Assembly (NCBI GenBank): GCA_017522225.1
Contig: JAFWZR010000013.1
Span: 62,001 to 126,000, forward strand
Direction of reading: 5' to 3'
DNA: 64,000 nucleotides
Source of the DNA: Clostridia bacterium
GTDB taxonomy: Bacteria; Bacillota; Clostridia; Oscillospirales; Acutalibacteraceae
The translations under genes and the position numbers were made by a program. Under the pieces are notes generated by a model. That model saw only the letters and a program-made list of their open reading frames with translations. It did not search any database and was not told the DNA's origin. This document shows positions 26,994 to 35,690 of this stretch, one piece after another; position 1 is the stretch's first letter, and every line of letters begins with the position of its first letter.

Positions 26994-27749
26994 TTAACCC
27001 AACAGCACATCGGAGACAAGCATTACACAGAAGCCGACAAGGAGTGCGTATGTGGCGCCGCGCTCTGAGCCGTGAGAGTGTGTTTCGGGTATCATTTCAT
27101 CACTTATAACGTAGAGCATCGTTCCGCCTGCAAACGCGAGCGCAAAGGGCAGGATAGCCGATGCAACGCTGACTGCAAAGTATCCGAGTAAAGTGCCGAC
27201 GACCTCGATAAGTCCCGTTATCATCGCGCACACGAAGGTTTTTCGCGGTGTTATACCCGCTGCAAGCATCGGGCCGATAATAACCATACCCTCAGGAATA
27301 TTCTGCAACGCGATACCGCCTGCGATCAGAAGTGCCTCTGTTGTGTTTCCTGAGCCGAAGCCGACACCCGCTGCTATTCCTTCAGGAAGATTATGGATTG
27401 CAATAGCCATCACAAACAACAGAACCTTACTGAGTTTTTCGTTGTTGCTGTGCTCTTCGTTATCCGCACCGACCATTTTGTGCATATGAGGTACCAGCTT
27501 ATCGATAAAATTAAGACACAAAGCACCGACAAAAATGCCAATAACAGTAATTACTATACCGAATTTTCCTCCATAATCAATCGACGGAAGTATAAGTCCT
27601 ATAACAGCTGCCGCAAGCATAACGCCTGCTGCGAATGAAAGGACAATGTCGCTGAATTTGTGTGAAATATTTTTGAATATAAAACCGATTATCGAGCCGA
27701 TTATTGTTGCACCGCCGACACCGAGTGCCGTTAATAAAACCATCTGCAT
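26994..27749 (-). CDS. ZIP-family divalent metal transporter
   Basis: A 251-residue membrane protein with about eight helices. The signature helix IV HNLPEGIAAGVGFG and helix V NIPEGMVIIG hold the metal-binding His and Glu residues of ZupT/GufA-type ZIPs. A short His-containing cytosolic loop lies near residue 88. It probably takes up Zn2+, Fe2+ or Mn2+. The AGAGGG ribosome site favours the first of two close ATGs. It is transcribed alone. Confidence 0.88.
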   Translation of the reverse strand: MQMVLLTALGVGGATIIGSIIGFIFKNISHKFSDIVLSFAAGVMLAAAVIGLILPSIDYGGKFGIVITVIGIFVGALCLNFIDKLVPHMHKMVGADNEEHSNNEKLSKVLLFVMAIAIHNLPEGIAAGVGFGSGNTTEALLIAGGIALQNIPEGMVIIGPMLAAGITPRKTFVCAMITGLIEVVGTLLGYFAVSVASAILPFALAFAGGTMLYVISDEMIPETHSHGSERGATYALLVGFCVMLVSDVLLG

Positions 27750-27831
27750 AAGATTCCCTCTTTCGGAATTGTACTATAGTCAGTATATGCCAATAATAAC
27801 ATTTGTGAGCAGAATAGTAAAGCTTTTTATT

Positions 27832-27864
27832 AACAAAAAGCTCGTTGACCGAAGCCAACGAGCT
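27832..27864 (-). terminator. Terminator of rplM-rpsI
   Basis: A perfect 9-bp stem (27839-27847 with 27856-27864) followed on the minus strand by TTTTTGTT. Confidence 0.85.
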
Positions 27865-27896
27865 GATTTTGTAAGATAAAACCCATTCGGGACAGA

Positions 27897-28295
27897 TTAT
27901 CTCTTTGAGAACTGAGGTGCACGACGTGCGCCCTTGAGACCGTACTTCTTTCTTTCCTTCATTCTCGGGTCACGAGTGAGGAAGCCTGCCTTCTTGAGTG
28001 CCGGGCGGAGAGCCTCGTCATACTGAAGAAGAGCTCTTGAAAGACCGTGACGGATAGCACCAGCCTGACCTGTTACGCCACCACCGTTTACACGGCATAC
28101 GATGTCGAACTTCTCTGTTGTGCCTGTCAACTCGAGAGGCTGACGAACGATGAGCTTAAGTGTATCAAGACCGAAATAATCGTCGATATCTCTGTCGTTG
28201 ATTGTAACCTTACCTGTACCTGCGTATACACGAACACGTGCTACTGACTTCTTTCTACGGCCTGTGCCATAGAAATACGGAATTGAATCGTACAT
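27897..28295 (-). CDS. rpsI: 30S ribosomal protein S9
   Basis: A 132-residue ribosomal protein with the S9 signature [14 protein letters not shown] at the N-terminus and the basic tail [16 protein letters not shown] that reaches the P-site tRNA. It follows rplM by 18 bp, the near-universal L13-S9 operon. Confidence 0.98.
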   Translation of the reverse strand: MYDSIPYFYGTGRRKKSVARVRVYAGTGKVTINDRDIDDYFGLDTLKLIVRQPLELTGTTEKFDIVCRVNGGGVTGQAGAIRHGLSRALLQYDEALRPALKKAGFLTRDPRMKERKKYGLKGARRAPQFSKR

Positions 28296-28313
28296 TATAT
28301 TTGCCTCCCTTCT

Positions 28314-28742
28314 TTAAAATGCCCACTCTTCGGGCTTCTGTGCAGCGTGCTTATGCTCAGCACCTGCATATACGCGAAGTCTTGTGAGAGCTTCACGGCC
28401 GATTGTTGTGTCAGGAATCATACCCTTGATAGCCTTTTCCATTGCGAAAGTCGGCTTTGTACGCATAAGTGTGCTATACTTAACCTCTTTCATATGGCCA
28501 ACATAGCCTGTGTGATGGAAATACTTCTTCTGATCGAGTTTGTTACCTGTAAGAACAACCTTCTCAGCGTTGATAACGATTACATGGTCGCCGCAATCTG
28601 CGTGCGGTGCGAATGTGGGCTTATGCTTACCGCGAAGGAGTGTTGCTGCTTCAGTTGCTACGCGACCGAGCGGCTTGCCTGCTGCGTCAAGCACATACCA
28701 CTTACGAACGATGTCGTTCGCCTTAGGCATATAAGTTGACAT
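28314..28742 (-). CDS. rplM: 50S ribosomal protein L13
   Basis: A 142-residue L13 with [21 protein letters not shown], the central [10 protein letters not shown] and the C-terminal [17 protein letters not shown] segment. It is first in the rplM-rpsI operon, with a recognisable promoter and a GGAGGT ribosome site. Confidence 0.98.
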   Translation of the reverse strand: MSTYMPKANDIVRKWYVLDAAGKPLGRVATEAATLLRGKHKPTFAPHADCGDHVIVINAEKVVLTGNKLDQKKYFHHTGYVGHMKEVKYSTLMRTKPTFAMEKAIKGMIPDTTIGREALTRLRVYAGAEHKHAAQKPEEWAF

Positions 28743-28776
28743 AAACTTACCTCCAAATAATTTTTAATGCTCGCAT

Positions 28777-28805
28777 AGTTTAACATAACCCCCGATGTAT
28801 GTCAA
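28777..28805 (-). promoter_or_regulatory. Promoter of rplM-rpsI
   Basis: On the minus strand: TTGACA (28800-28805), 17-nt spacer, TAAACT (28777-28782). Confidence 0.75.
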
Positions 28806-28950
28806 TACCTTTTTCGGTAATTTTTTAATTTAACTTTTACAAGCTCGTTTTTTCTCCATTTTTCTCGTTTTTTTATATCAAATGCTCTTTTTTAAAATAT
28901 AAAAAATTTTTATATTGTTTTTGTAAATAATAACAAATTTCATTTATCTC

Positions 28951-28989
28951 GGCAGATTATACCCTTTCGTGGGTATAGTCTGCCTGTTT
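28951..28989 (+). terminator. Terminator-like hairpin just upstream of the phage head module
   Basis: A 14-bp stem with one wobble pair (28951-28964 with 28971-28984) followed by TGTTTTT. No plus-strand gene precedes it, so it either shields the module from stray transcription or acts as an attenuator in its leader. The 301-bp gap at 28743-29043 otherwise holds only the rplM promoter and AT-rich sequence. Confidence 0.65.
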
Positions 28990-29043
28990 TTGCCCATAGG
29001 GTGAGAGACTTGTTCTCTTAAAAGCGATGAAAGGAAACATACA

Positions 29044-29526
29044 ATGGCACTTAAAGAAAAGGAAAAACTGTTCTGTTCCTACTATTCGGAGCTGCGTAAC
29101 GCACGCAGTGCCGCCGCAAAGGCAGGATACGGAATTCTCACCCACCGCAGTGCGGTAAAGCTCCTTGCCCGTGAAGACATACGCAAGGAAATCGAGCGCA
29201 TCGACCGTACCAGACTTGTCAGCGTTGAAGAGGTTATCTCGGGATACCGTCAGCTGGCATTCGGTTCGGTTGCCGATGCACTCAAGCTTGTTTACTCTGA
29301 CGACGGCCCCGATAAATTTGAAATGGAAGGACTTGAGCTTTTTAACGTAAGTGAAATCAAGCGTCCGAAGGGCGGCGGAATTGAGATTAAATTCTTTGAC
29401 CGTATCAAGGCTCTTGAGCATCTTGAAGCCTTGTGCGATTCAGGTAAAGATGACGACTCCGCCCTGCCGTTTTATATGGCACTTGAAAAGAGCGCCTCCG
29501 CTTTAAGGAGTTGTGACGATGAGTAA
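29044..29526 (+). CDS. Phage terminase small subunit (TerS)
   Basis: DNA-recognition subunit of a phage packaging motor, 160 residues. The N-terminal KEKLFCSYYSELRNARSAAAKAGYG is the helix-turn-helix typical of Terminase_2-like small subunits, followed by an oligomerisation region. A GAAAGGAA ribosome site precedes the ATG. Its last 8 bp overlap the terminase large-subunit gene. First gene of the head module. Confidence 0.87.
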   Translation: MALKEKEKLFCSYYSELRNARSAAAKAGYGILTHRSAVKLLAREDIRKEIERIDRTRLVSVEEVISGYRQLAFGSVADALKLVYSDDGPDKFEMEGLELFNVSEIKRPKGGGIEIKFFDRIKALEHLEALCDSGKDDDSALPFYMALEKSASALRSCDDE

Positions 29527-30787
29527 TGCACTCGAGAGTTTTTCCGAATTCTCACCCAAGCAGCTTGACGTGCTGACGTGGTGGTGCCGTAATTCAGACA
29601 AGAACCGCTACGACGCCATCATCTGTGACGGTGCCGTGCGTTCGGGAAAAACCGTGTGTATGTCACTTTCGTTTGTCGCGTGGAGCTTCTATGATTTTAA
29701 CGAAACCTCGTTTGCAATCTGCGGTAAAACAATAGCATCACTTAAACGCAACGTAATCACACCGTTGACACCCATTTTAACCTCCCTTGGCTTCGGGTTG
29801 AAAATGAGGGCTTCGCAGAATTTTATGGAAATCACGTATAAAGACAAAACAAATCGCTTTTACCTTTTTGGCGGTAAGGATGAAGGCTCGGCTTCGCTGA
29901 TTCAGGGTATGACTCTGGGCGGAGTTCTTCTTGACGAGGTTGCGCTTATGCCCCGCTCATTTGTTGAACAGGCTATTGCACGTTGTTCACTTGAGCGTTC
30001 AAAAATGTGGTTCAACTGTAACCCCGAGCACCCGATGCACTGGTTTTATCGCGAATGGATAAAAAAGGCTGAAAACAAAAACTGCCTTTATCTGCACTTT
30101 ACCATGCGCGATAATCCTGCATTGACAGACGCAATCATACGACGGTATGAAAGCCTTTATTCGGGTGCTTTTTACAAGCGCTTTGTTGAGGGTAAATGGG
30201 TTGCTGCACAAGGCACAGTATACCCGATGTTTTCGCAGGAAATCCATATCCGCAAGCCTCCGGACATTGCTTTGATTGAGCGTTTTTACATCTCCTGTGA
30301 CTACGGCACGGTCAACCCCTGCTCCTTTGGGCTGTGGGGGCAATATGACGGCAAGTGGTACAGAATCCGTGAATACTATTATAACTCACGCTCGGAGGGT
30401 GAACAGCGCACAGATATGGAGCATTATGCCGAGCTTGAAAATCTTGCGGGAGAAATTGAGCCCGAGGCGGTTATTGTTGACCCGTCTGCTGCAAGCTTTA
30501 TCCAATGTATCCGTCGGAAAGGCCGTTTTACGGTGATACCTGCAAAGAACGATGTTCTTGACGGTATCCGTCAGGTATCCGATGCACTCAAGCAGGAATT
30601 GATTTATTTTTCTCCCGAGTGCGAGGATACTCTTCGTGAATTTTCACTTTATAAGTGGGACGAAAAAGCAGTCCGAGATGCACCGCGCAAGGAAAACGAC
30701 CATGCTATGGACGACCTCAGGTATTTCGTCACTACGGCGCTAAACGCACCTGACAGCGACTTTTTCGTTATGAGTGTATCCCGATGA
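29519..30787 (+). CDS. Phage terminase large subunit (TerL, PBSX-like)
   Basis: ATPase/nuclease that drives DNA into the capsid, 422 residues from the ATG at 29519 (AAGGAG 8 nt upstream; a GTG 6 bp earlier is less likely). The ATPase has a Walker A-like DGAVRSGKT (about 38-46) and Walker B LLDEVALMP. The RNase H-like nuclease contributes SCDYGTVNPCSFGLWG, VIVDPSAASF and HAMDDLRYF, whose acidic residues form the metal site. All key motifs are intact, so the protein looks functional. Confidence 0.93.
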   Translation: MSNALESFSEFSPKQLDVLTWWCRNSDKNRYDAIICDGAVRSGKTVCMSLSFVAWSFYDFNETSFAICGKTIASLKRNVITPLTPILTSLGFGLKMRASQNFMEITYKDKTNRFYLFGGKDEGSASLIQGMTLGGVLLDEVALMPRSFVEQAIARCSLERSKMWFNCNPEHPMHWFYREWIKKAENKNCLYLHFTMRDNPALTDAIIRRYESLYSGAFYKRFVEGKWVAAQGTVYPMFSQEIHIRKPPDIALIERFYISCDYGTVNPCSFGLWGQYDGKWYRIREYYYNSRSEGEQRTDMEHYAELENLAGEIEPEAVIVDPSAASFIQCIRRKGRFTVIPAKNDVLDGIRQVSDALKQELIYFSPECEDTLREFSLYKWDEKAVRDAPRKENDHAMDDLRYFVTTALNAPDSDFFVMSVSR

Positions 30788-30827
30788 CGGATGCATTCTC
30801 CCATGACAACAGGAAAGGAGAGTCTGA

Positions 30828-31970
30828 GTGGGAATTTTCAAAAAATTATCCTCTGCAAAAACTGCTGTAACTGCTCCGCAGACTTACAGACACAATCCTT
30901 TCGACCGACTTGACAGTTATATACCTCTTACCTCACCGCAAAATGCTCTTTACAGAGAATTGCGTGAGGCTGTACCCGTGCTTGATGCTGCAATACACAA
31001 GATTGTCCGTCTGACCGGTGGCTTCAGCATTGAATGCGGTAGCGATATCAACTCACAGAGACTTAATTCTTTTTTTAAGCGCGTTGATGTCGGCGGTAAT
31101 CAGCAAGGTATTGAGTCTTTTATTTCAACTTATCTTGAACAGCTTCTCACCTTCGGCACGGCTGTAGGTGAAATTGTAACAGACACTCACGGCAGGTTTG
31201 CCGCACTCTACAACGCAGATCTTGACGACATTGAGCTCAGACGCTCTCAGGACGGATTCTCGACTGAAATTTTTGTAAAGAACTCTTACGAAACAGTCCG
31301 AGTCTCTTACCCTGACCTCGTGATGCTTTCCGTGCTTAATCCCGATGCGGGCAGTCTTGGCGGAAATTCACTGATGAAGGGTCTGCCGTTTGTAAGCAAC
31401 ATTCTGATGAAAATCTACAACACAATCGGCATCAACTGGGAGCGTGTCGGTAATGTGCGCTTTGCCGTTACATATAAGCCTCAGAACGATGTAGTTGACC
31501 GTGCCTATGCCCGTGACAGGGCACAGCAGGTTGCACGTGAGTGGAGTGAAGCCATGCAATCCGGTAAGCAGGTGCGTGACTTTGTTGCAGTAGGTGATGT
31601 CAGCATCAAGGCAATCGGTGCTGATAATCAGATACTCGACAGTGAGGTGCCTGTGCGTCAGATGCTTGAGCAGATTGTAGCAAAGACGGGCATTCCCCCG
31701 TTTATGCTTGGTCTTAGCTGGTCCACGACAGAAAGAATGTCTGCTCAGCAGGCAGATGTGCTGACAAGTGAGCTTGAGGCATACAGAAGAATTCTTGAGC
31801 CTGTGATTGAAAAAATCTGCTTTTTCTGGCTCAGGTCGAACGGTATTCAGGACAGCGTTCGGGTTATGTGGAACGACATCACTCTTCAGGATGAGGTTGA
31901 ACTTGCAAAAGCTGCTCTTTACAGAGCACAGAGTAAACGGATCGAACAGGAGTTGAATAACAATGAATAA
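30828..31970 (+). CDS. Phage portal protein
   Basis: Dodecameric DNA entry channel, 380 residues. GTG start with AAAGGAGAG ribosome site. The sequence shows portal-family segments: LREAVPVLDAAIHKIVRLTG, the central wing beta region, and the clip/stem helix region with GIPPFMLGLSWSTTERMSAQ. It is slightly short for the family but appears complete. It overlaps the next gene by 8 bp. Confidence 0.88.
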   Translation: MGIFKKLSSAKTAVTAPQTYRHNPFDRLDSYIPLTSPQNALYRELREAVPVLDAAIHKIVRLTGGFSIECGSDINSQRLNSFFKRVDVGGNQQGIESFISTYLEQLLTFGTAVGEIVTDTHGRFAALYNADLDDIELRRSQDGFSTEIFVKNSYETVRVSYPDLVMLSVLNPDAGSLGGNSLMKGLPFVSNILMKIYNTIGINWERVGNVRFAVTYKPQNDVVDRAYARDRAQQVAREWSEAMQSGKQVRDFVAVGDVSIKAIGADNQILDSEVPVRQMLEQIVAKTGIPPFMLGLSWSTTERMSAQQADVLTSELEAYRRILEPVIEKICFFWLRSNGIQDSVRVMWNDITLQDEVELAKAALYRAQSKRIEQELNNNE

Positions 31971-32928
31971 AGAATTTAAAGCAAATGTTTCCCCCTGTAC
32001 GGTCACTGAAGAGGAACTGCTTCTTATCAACAAGCTGACCGTCAAGGAATTGAAAGCAGAGGAAGTTTTCACTTTTAAAGTTATCCTTTGCGATAACGAG
32101 GTTGACCGCGACTGTGAGCGCTTCGATATTGCGGCGCTTGAAAAGCTGGCAGAGCTGTTTGTGGGCGTAACAGGTATTTTTGACCACAACCCCTGCGGCG
32201 GCAACCAGACTGCAAGAATATTTGACACTGAATGTGAAACATCAAAGGACAAGGTCACATCCTGCGGTGACAGTTATGTCTGTGTCAAAGCGAAGGCATA
32301 TATGCCGATAACGGGCAAAAATGCCGACCTTATTGCAGAAATTGAAGCAGGAATAAAAAAGGAAGTAAGTGTCAGCTGTGCAGTCAGCAGCTTCACCTGT
32401 TCGGTCTGCGGCGGTGATATGCGCCACGGCAGCTGCGGACATATCCGAGGCGAGGTTTACGGCAACAGAAAATGCCACTGCATCCTCTCAGATGTTACCG
32501 ATGCTTACGAATGGTCCTTCGTCGCTATTCCTGCACAGATAAACGCAGGTGTTACAAAGGGCTTTGAAAAAGAATATGAAAGCACAGATAATCTGATTAA
32601 AACCGTCAGAGACGGCAGATGTGTCAAGTTCACGAGCGAACAGGCAAAGGAGCTTTGCAGTTACATCACAAGACTGGAAAAAGAAGCTGAAGACGGCAGA
32701 CTTTTCCGTAAGAGTCTTACTGATGACACCGTCAGATACGCACTTCTTGCCGTGCCTGAACTTGATGCGGACACAATCAGAAACCTGTGCTATTCTGCCG
32801 AAACAGCAGAATTAATCAATATCAAAAATGCCTTCAGAAGTAAAGCAAGTGAGTTTATTCCGCTTACACCTCAGCTCAAGGCAAAGAAAGAAAAAACACA
32901 GACAGATAATAATGAATTTAAATTTTAA
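31963..32928 (+). CDS. Putative prohead protease/scaffold with a Cys-rich insert
   Basis: A 321-residue protein in the slot between portal and capsid where phages encode the maturation protease. Candidate catalytic His in GIFDHNPCGGNQTARI (about 67-82) and Ser in KEVSVSCAVSSF (about 138-149), the His/Ser spacing of herpes-like prohead proteases. Right after the Ser lies a cluster CSVCGGDMRHGSCGH followed by NRKCHC, which could bind zinc. The C-terminal 120 residues are helical, charged and scaffold-like. The family call is inference from position and motifs; no exact profile was checked. Confidence 0.65.
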   Translation: MNKEFKANVSPCTVTEEELLLINKLTVKELKAEEVFTFKVILCDNEVDRDCERFDIAALEKLAELFVGVTGIFDHNPCGGNQTARIFDTECETSKDKVTSCGDSYVCVKAKAYMPITGKNADLIAEIEAGIKKEVSVSCAVSSFTCSVCGGDMRHGSCGHIRGEVYGNRKCHCILSDVTDAYEWSFVAIPAQINAGVTKGFEKEYESTDNLIKTVRDGRCVKFTSEQAKELCSYITRLEKEAEDGRLFRKSLTDDTVRYALLAVPELDADTIRNLCYSAETAELINIKNAFRSKASEFIPLTPQLKAKKEKTQTDNNEFKF

Positions 32929-32940
32929 GGAGGACTTAAA

Positions 32941-33993
32941 ATGAGTTTTGATAATATCAGACTTGAAAAGGGTATGTACGGCACAGGCCGTTCATTTACA
33001 CAGACACTTGAGTCTCTTGACCCTTCAGACAATTATAAGGGTACTGAGCTTGAAGGTCTTGATGCTTACGAAAGAAAGCTTAAGCGCTTCAACATCAAGC
33101 CGACAGGTGCAGACAGCTCCGTTCTCGGCAAGTTTTTCCAGACAAGCAATGCCGCTGTTCTTTTCCCCGAATATGTTTCCCGTGCTGTCCGTTACGGTAT
33201 GGATGAAGCAAGTTTCCTGCCTGACATTGTGGCTACAGTCACAAATATCGATTCAATGGACTACCGCGTGATGGACCTTAATATGACAAAGGACAACGCC
33301 ACAATGAACGTTATTTCTGAGGGTGAGGTTCTTGCAAATGCAGACTTCACTGTCAGTGACAGAACAATTCGCCTTAAGAAGCGCGGCAGAATGATTACAA
33401 CATCCTACGATGTACTTCGTTTCCAGCGTCTTGATGTTGTTTCAATCGCCCTTAAGCGTATCGGTGCTTATCTCGCACAGAGTCTTATGGCAGATGCAAT
33501 TGATGTGCTTATCAACGGTGACGGCGGTAACAACGCTGCAAAATCAATTGCTCTTTCCACATCTGCTTATACTTACGCTGAACTTATCGATTTCTGGACA
33601 GCATTTGCCCCGTATGAGCTTAACACCATCCTTGCTTCACCGACTGTAACAAGCTATCTCTTAAAGATGGAAGAATTCAGAGATGCGGCAGCAGGTCTTA
33701 ATTTCCACGGTACAGGCAAGCTTATCACACCGTTCGGTGCAAACCTCATCAGAACAAGCCATATTACTAACCCTGAAACCATGATCGGTCTTGATAAGAA
33801 CTGTGCACTTGAAATGGTCAAGGTCGGCGACATTGAAACAGACTACGGCAAGCTGGTTGACAGACAGCTCGATCAGATTGCCATCACGGCAATTACAGGT
33901 TTTGCAAAGATTCTCCCTGACAGCGTCAAGATAACTCATACAGACGGCTTCAACACAGGAGACGGCGGCAGCGGAGACTATCCGACTGAATAA
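32941..33993 (+). CDS. Major capsid protein (HK97-fold)
   Basis: A 350-residue shell protein. The N-terminal region (about 1-60) may be a processed delta domain. The body shows the E-loop/P-domain pattern FPEYVSRAVRYGMDE, then RTIRLKKRGRMITTSYDVLR, a helix of the spine, and the A-domain near ELNTILASPTVTSYLL. A GGAGGAC ribosome site gives the strongest initiation signal in the module, as expected for the most abundant protein. It is followed by connector genes. Confidence 0.85.
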   Translation: MSFDNIRLEKGMYGTGRSFTQTLESLDPSDNYKGTELEGLDAYERKLKRFNIKPTGADSSVLGKFFQTSNAAVLFPEYVSRAVRYGMDEASFLPDIVATVTNIDSMDYRVMDLNMTKDNATMNVISEGEVLANADFTVSDRTIRLKKRGRMITTSYDVLRFQRLDVVSIALKRIGAYLAQSLMADAIDVLINGDGGNNAAKSIALSTSAYTYAELIDFWTAFAPYELNTILASPTVTSYLLKMEEFRDAAAGLNFHGTGKLITPFGANLIRTSHITNPETMIGLDKNCALEMVKVGDIETDYGKLVDRQLDQIAITAITGFAKILPDSVKITHTDGFNTGDGGSGDYPTE

Positions 33994-33996
33994 TAT

Positions 33997-34389
33997 ATGA
34001 CAGCCTGGGAAGTTAAAGACAGTCTTTCTCAACTGACCGGTTGGGAAAAATCCGAGGAGGACAGCATCCTCACCCTTTGCAAAACCTGTCTTAAAGAAAT
34101 TGAAGCTATGCTGAAACCCGATGCTGATCCTACTGACATACGTATCGCTGCCGTTGCAGCGGCACTTGCTTACTATAAGCTTTCGCTCAAAAGAAGCTTT
34201 TGTGAGAACGAGGAAGAGATTACAAGCTTCAAAGCAGGTGATGTGAGCATCACTCAGACAAGGGCGGACATATCACGCCTCGCTGATAAGGCGGAGGCAC
34301 ATTACCGCAAATCTCTTGAAGCTATCCTTCCCCTTTGCAGAGATAACGGCTTTGCATTTGAAAATATACTTATCAAGGTGAAAATATGA
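33997..34389 (+). CDS. Head-tail connector (gp6-like adaptor)
   Basis: A 130-residue, mostly helical protein starting 3 bp after the capsid stop. Its pattern (AWEVKDSLSQLTGW, then LTLCKTCLKEIEAML, and VAAALAYYKLSLKR) matches gp6/gp15-like adaptor proteins that dock under the portal. It overlaps the next gene through ATGA. Confidence 0.7.
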   Translation: MTAWEVKDSLSQLTGWEKSEEDSILTLCKTCLKEIEAMLKPDADPTDIRIAAVAAALAYYKLSLKRSFCENEEEITSFKAGDVSITQTRADISRLADKAEAHYRKSLEAILPLCRDNGFAFENILIKVKI

Positions 34390-34721
34390 CTCTGACATCT
34401 ATGTTTGACAAATTCGGTCAGGAAGTAACCTTTAAGGGTAATGACGGATGGAGCACACCGATTTTCGGTGGCTTCATCCAGCCGCTGAGATACAAAAACA
34501 AAATGTACCTCAACGGTGTTAATACCGTTATCGGCTTTAACAGTCAGGGACATTACCTTTATATAGGCCCTCCTGACCACGATATAAGTAAGCTTAACAA
34601 CAATCAGTGGATTGAGTCCAACGGGCAGAAGTTCACCGTGGACAGAAGCGAGAAGGTTTACTTTAAAAACGATGTAATTTACATCTGGGCAATCATACGC
34701 GAGATTGTGGAGGTGGATTGA
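34386..34721 (+). CDS. Head-closure/stopper-like phage protein
   Basis: A 111-residue, beta-rich protein coupled by ATGA to the adaptor gene. Position and size correspond to the head-closure protein (SPP1 gp16-like), and GQEVTFKGNDG with later GQKFTVDRSEKVY fits a small beta barrel. It could also be a minor structural protein. Its stop overlaps the next ATG by one base. Confidence 0.55.
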   Translation: MTLTSMFDKFGQEVTFKGNDGWSTPIFGGFIQPLRYKNKMYLNGVNTVIGFNSQGHYLYIGPPDHDISKLNNNQWIESNGQKFTVDRSEKVYFKNDVIYIWAIIREIVEVD

Positions 34722-35551
34722 TGGACAGTATTGTTTCTTTGCCACAAAAGATTGTTGACTGGCTGAGCGAACAGGAGGATATGAACGACATTAAATTCTT
34801 CGTGGAATATCCTCCCGTCAATAAAGCCGTCCCTCTTCGCAGAAGTATCGTGGCCGTAGGAATAGAAAACATTGAAATTGTTGACAAATTCGTTGCAAAC
34901 GATGACGGTGTTCTGGAAAGACAGGAATACTGCCGTCTTGCAAAAATCAAGGCTAATCTCAGCATCTGTGTCCCCTTCTCTATGGGCGGACAGACCTGTC
35001 ACGATATTTTTACGCGAATTACCAATGCGCTTACCTTCCGTACAAACCTGAATATCGCAGAGTCAGGCTGTGTAGAGATTAAATCCGACAGAGACACCGA
35101 CGCGCTTGTAATGACAGGCTGGTTTCTTATGGAGGCGGATTTCTGCCCTGCACAGAGTACCGACGAGAATTTCGCATCCTTTCTTGACAAGGAGCTTCTT
35201 TGCGGAAGTCACATAAGAAACAGTGACATTCACGTCACACTCGACGATAAATCAAAATGGAACGAATCCTTTGTAACGGGAATATATATGGGTACGGGTA
35301 GCGGTTCAAGAAGCATTAATCTCGGCTTTATACCGAGTCTTGTGCTTGCCTGTGCTGCAGGTTATCCTCCGGTTGTAGTTAATTTTACCGATTCGGTTAC
35401 CAAGAATTATTTTTGTATGGCAACGATTGACACCTCAACCGGTATAACGATTAAATCCAACGGCTTCAGCGCATCGTCAAAAACGGTGGCAGGAGCCGAA
35501 TGTACAATGAACGAAGCAGGTGTAACTTACACTTATATTGCTTTTAAGTAA
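34721..35551 (+). CDS. Tail-terminator-like domain fused to a fibre-like C-terminal domain
   Basis: 276 residues from the ATG at 34721, which follows GGAGGTGG. The N-terminal half (about 1-145) resembles tail-terminator/tail-completion proteins by position and pattern. The C-terminal half (about 180-276) reads like the beta-rich end of phage tail fibres: FVTGIYMGTGSGSRSINLGF and a terminal NEAGVTYTYIAFK. This joins the last connector to a surface-binding-type domain with no tail genes in between. Either an internal deletion fused two phage genes, or the fusion was kept for a purpose. It is the last gene of the module. Confidence 0.6.
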   Translation: MDSIVSLPQKIVDWLSEQEDMNDIKFFVEYPPVNKAVPLRRSIVAVGIENIEIVDKFVANDDGVLERQEYCRLAKIKANLSICVPFSMGGQTCHDIFTRITNALTFRTNLNIAESGCVEIKSDRDTDALVMTGWFLMEADFCPAQSTDENFASFLDKELLCGSHIRNSDIHVTLDDKSKWNESFVTGIYMGTGSGSRSINLGFIPSLVLACAAGYPPVVVNFTDSVTKNYFCMATIDTSTGITIKSNGFSASSKTVAGAECTMNEAGVTYTYIAFK

Positions 35552-35586
35552 TAATAAAGCATTTAAATCGCCATAAAACAATTATG

Positions 35587-35619
35587 AAAGCGGTCGGGAA
35601 ATCCCGACCGCTTTTTTTC
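35587..35619 (+). terminator. Strong terminator closing the phage head module
   Basis: A GC-rich stem (35589-35598 with 35603-35612), AAAT loop and seven T. Confidence 0.92.
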
Positions 35620-35620
35620 G

Positions 35621-35649
35621 TTGACATAACTGAAAAAATCACCTATAAT
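35621..35649 (+). promoter_or_regulatory. Consensus promoter of the dockerin/LRR protein gene
   Basis: Exact TTGACA (35621-35626), 17-nt spacer, exact TATAAT (35644-35649), directly behind the terminator. Confidence 0.87.
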
Positions 35650-35690
35650 TATGTTGGTTTAAAACACAAAAAATTAAAGGAGACTTGAAA

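Noticed and set aside
28743-35690. Attachment-site duplication flanking the phage head module
   Set aside because: I compared the flanks by eye and found no shared direct repeat and no integrase or tRNA at either edge. A short att core cannot be excluded without a computed search.
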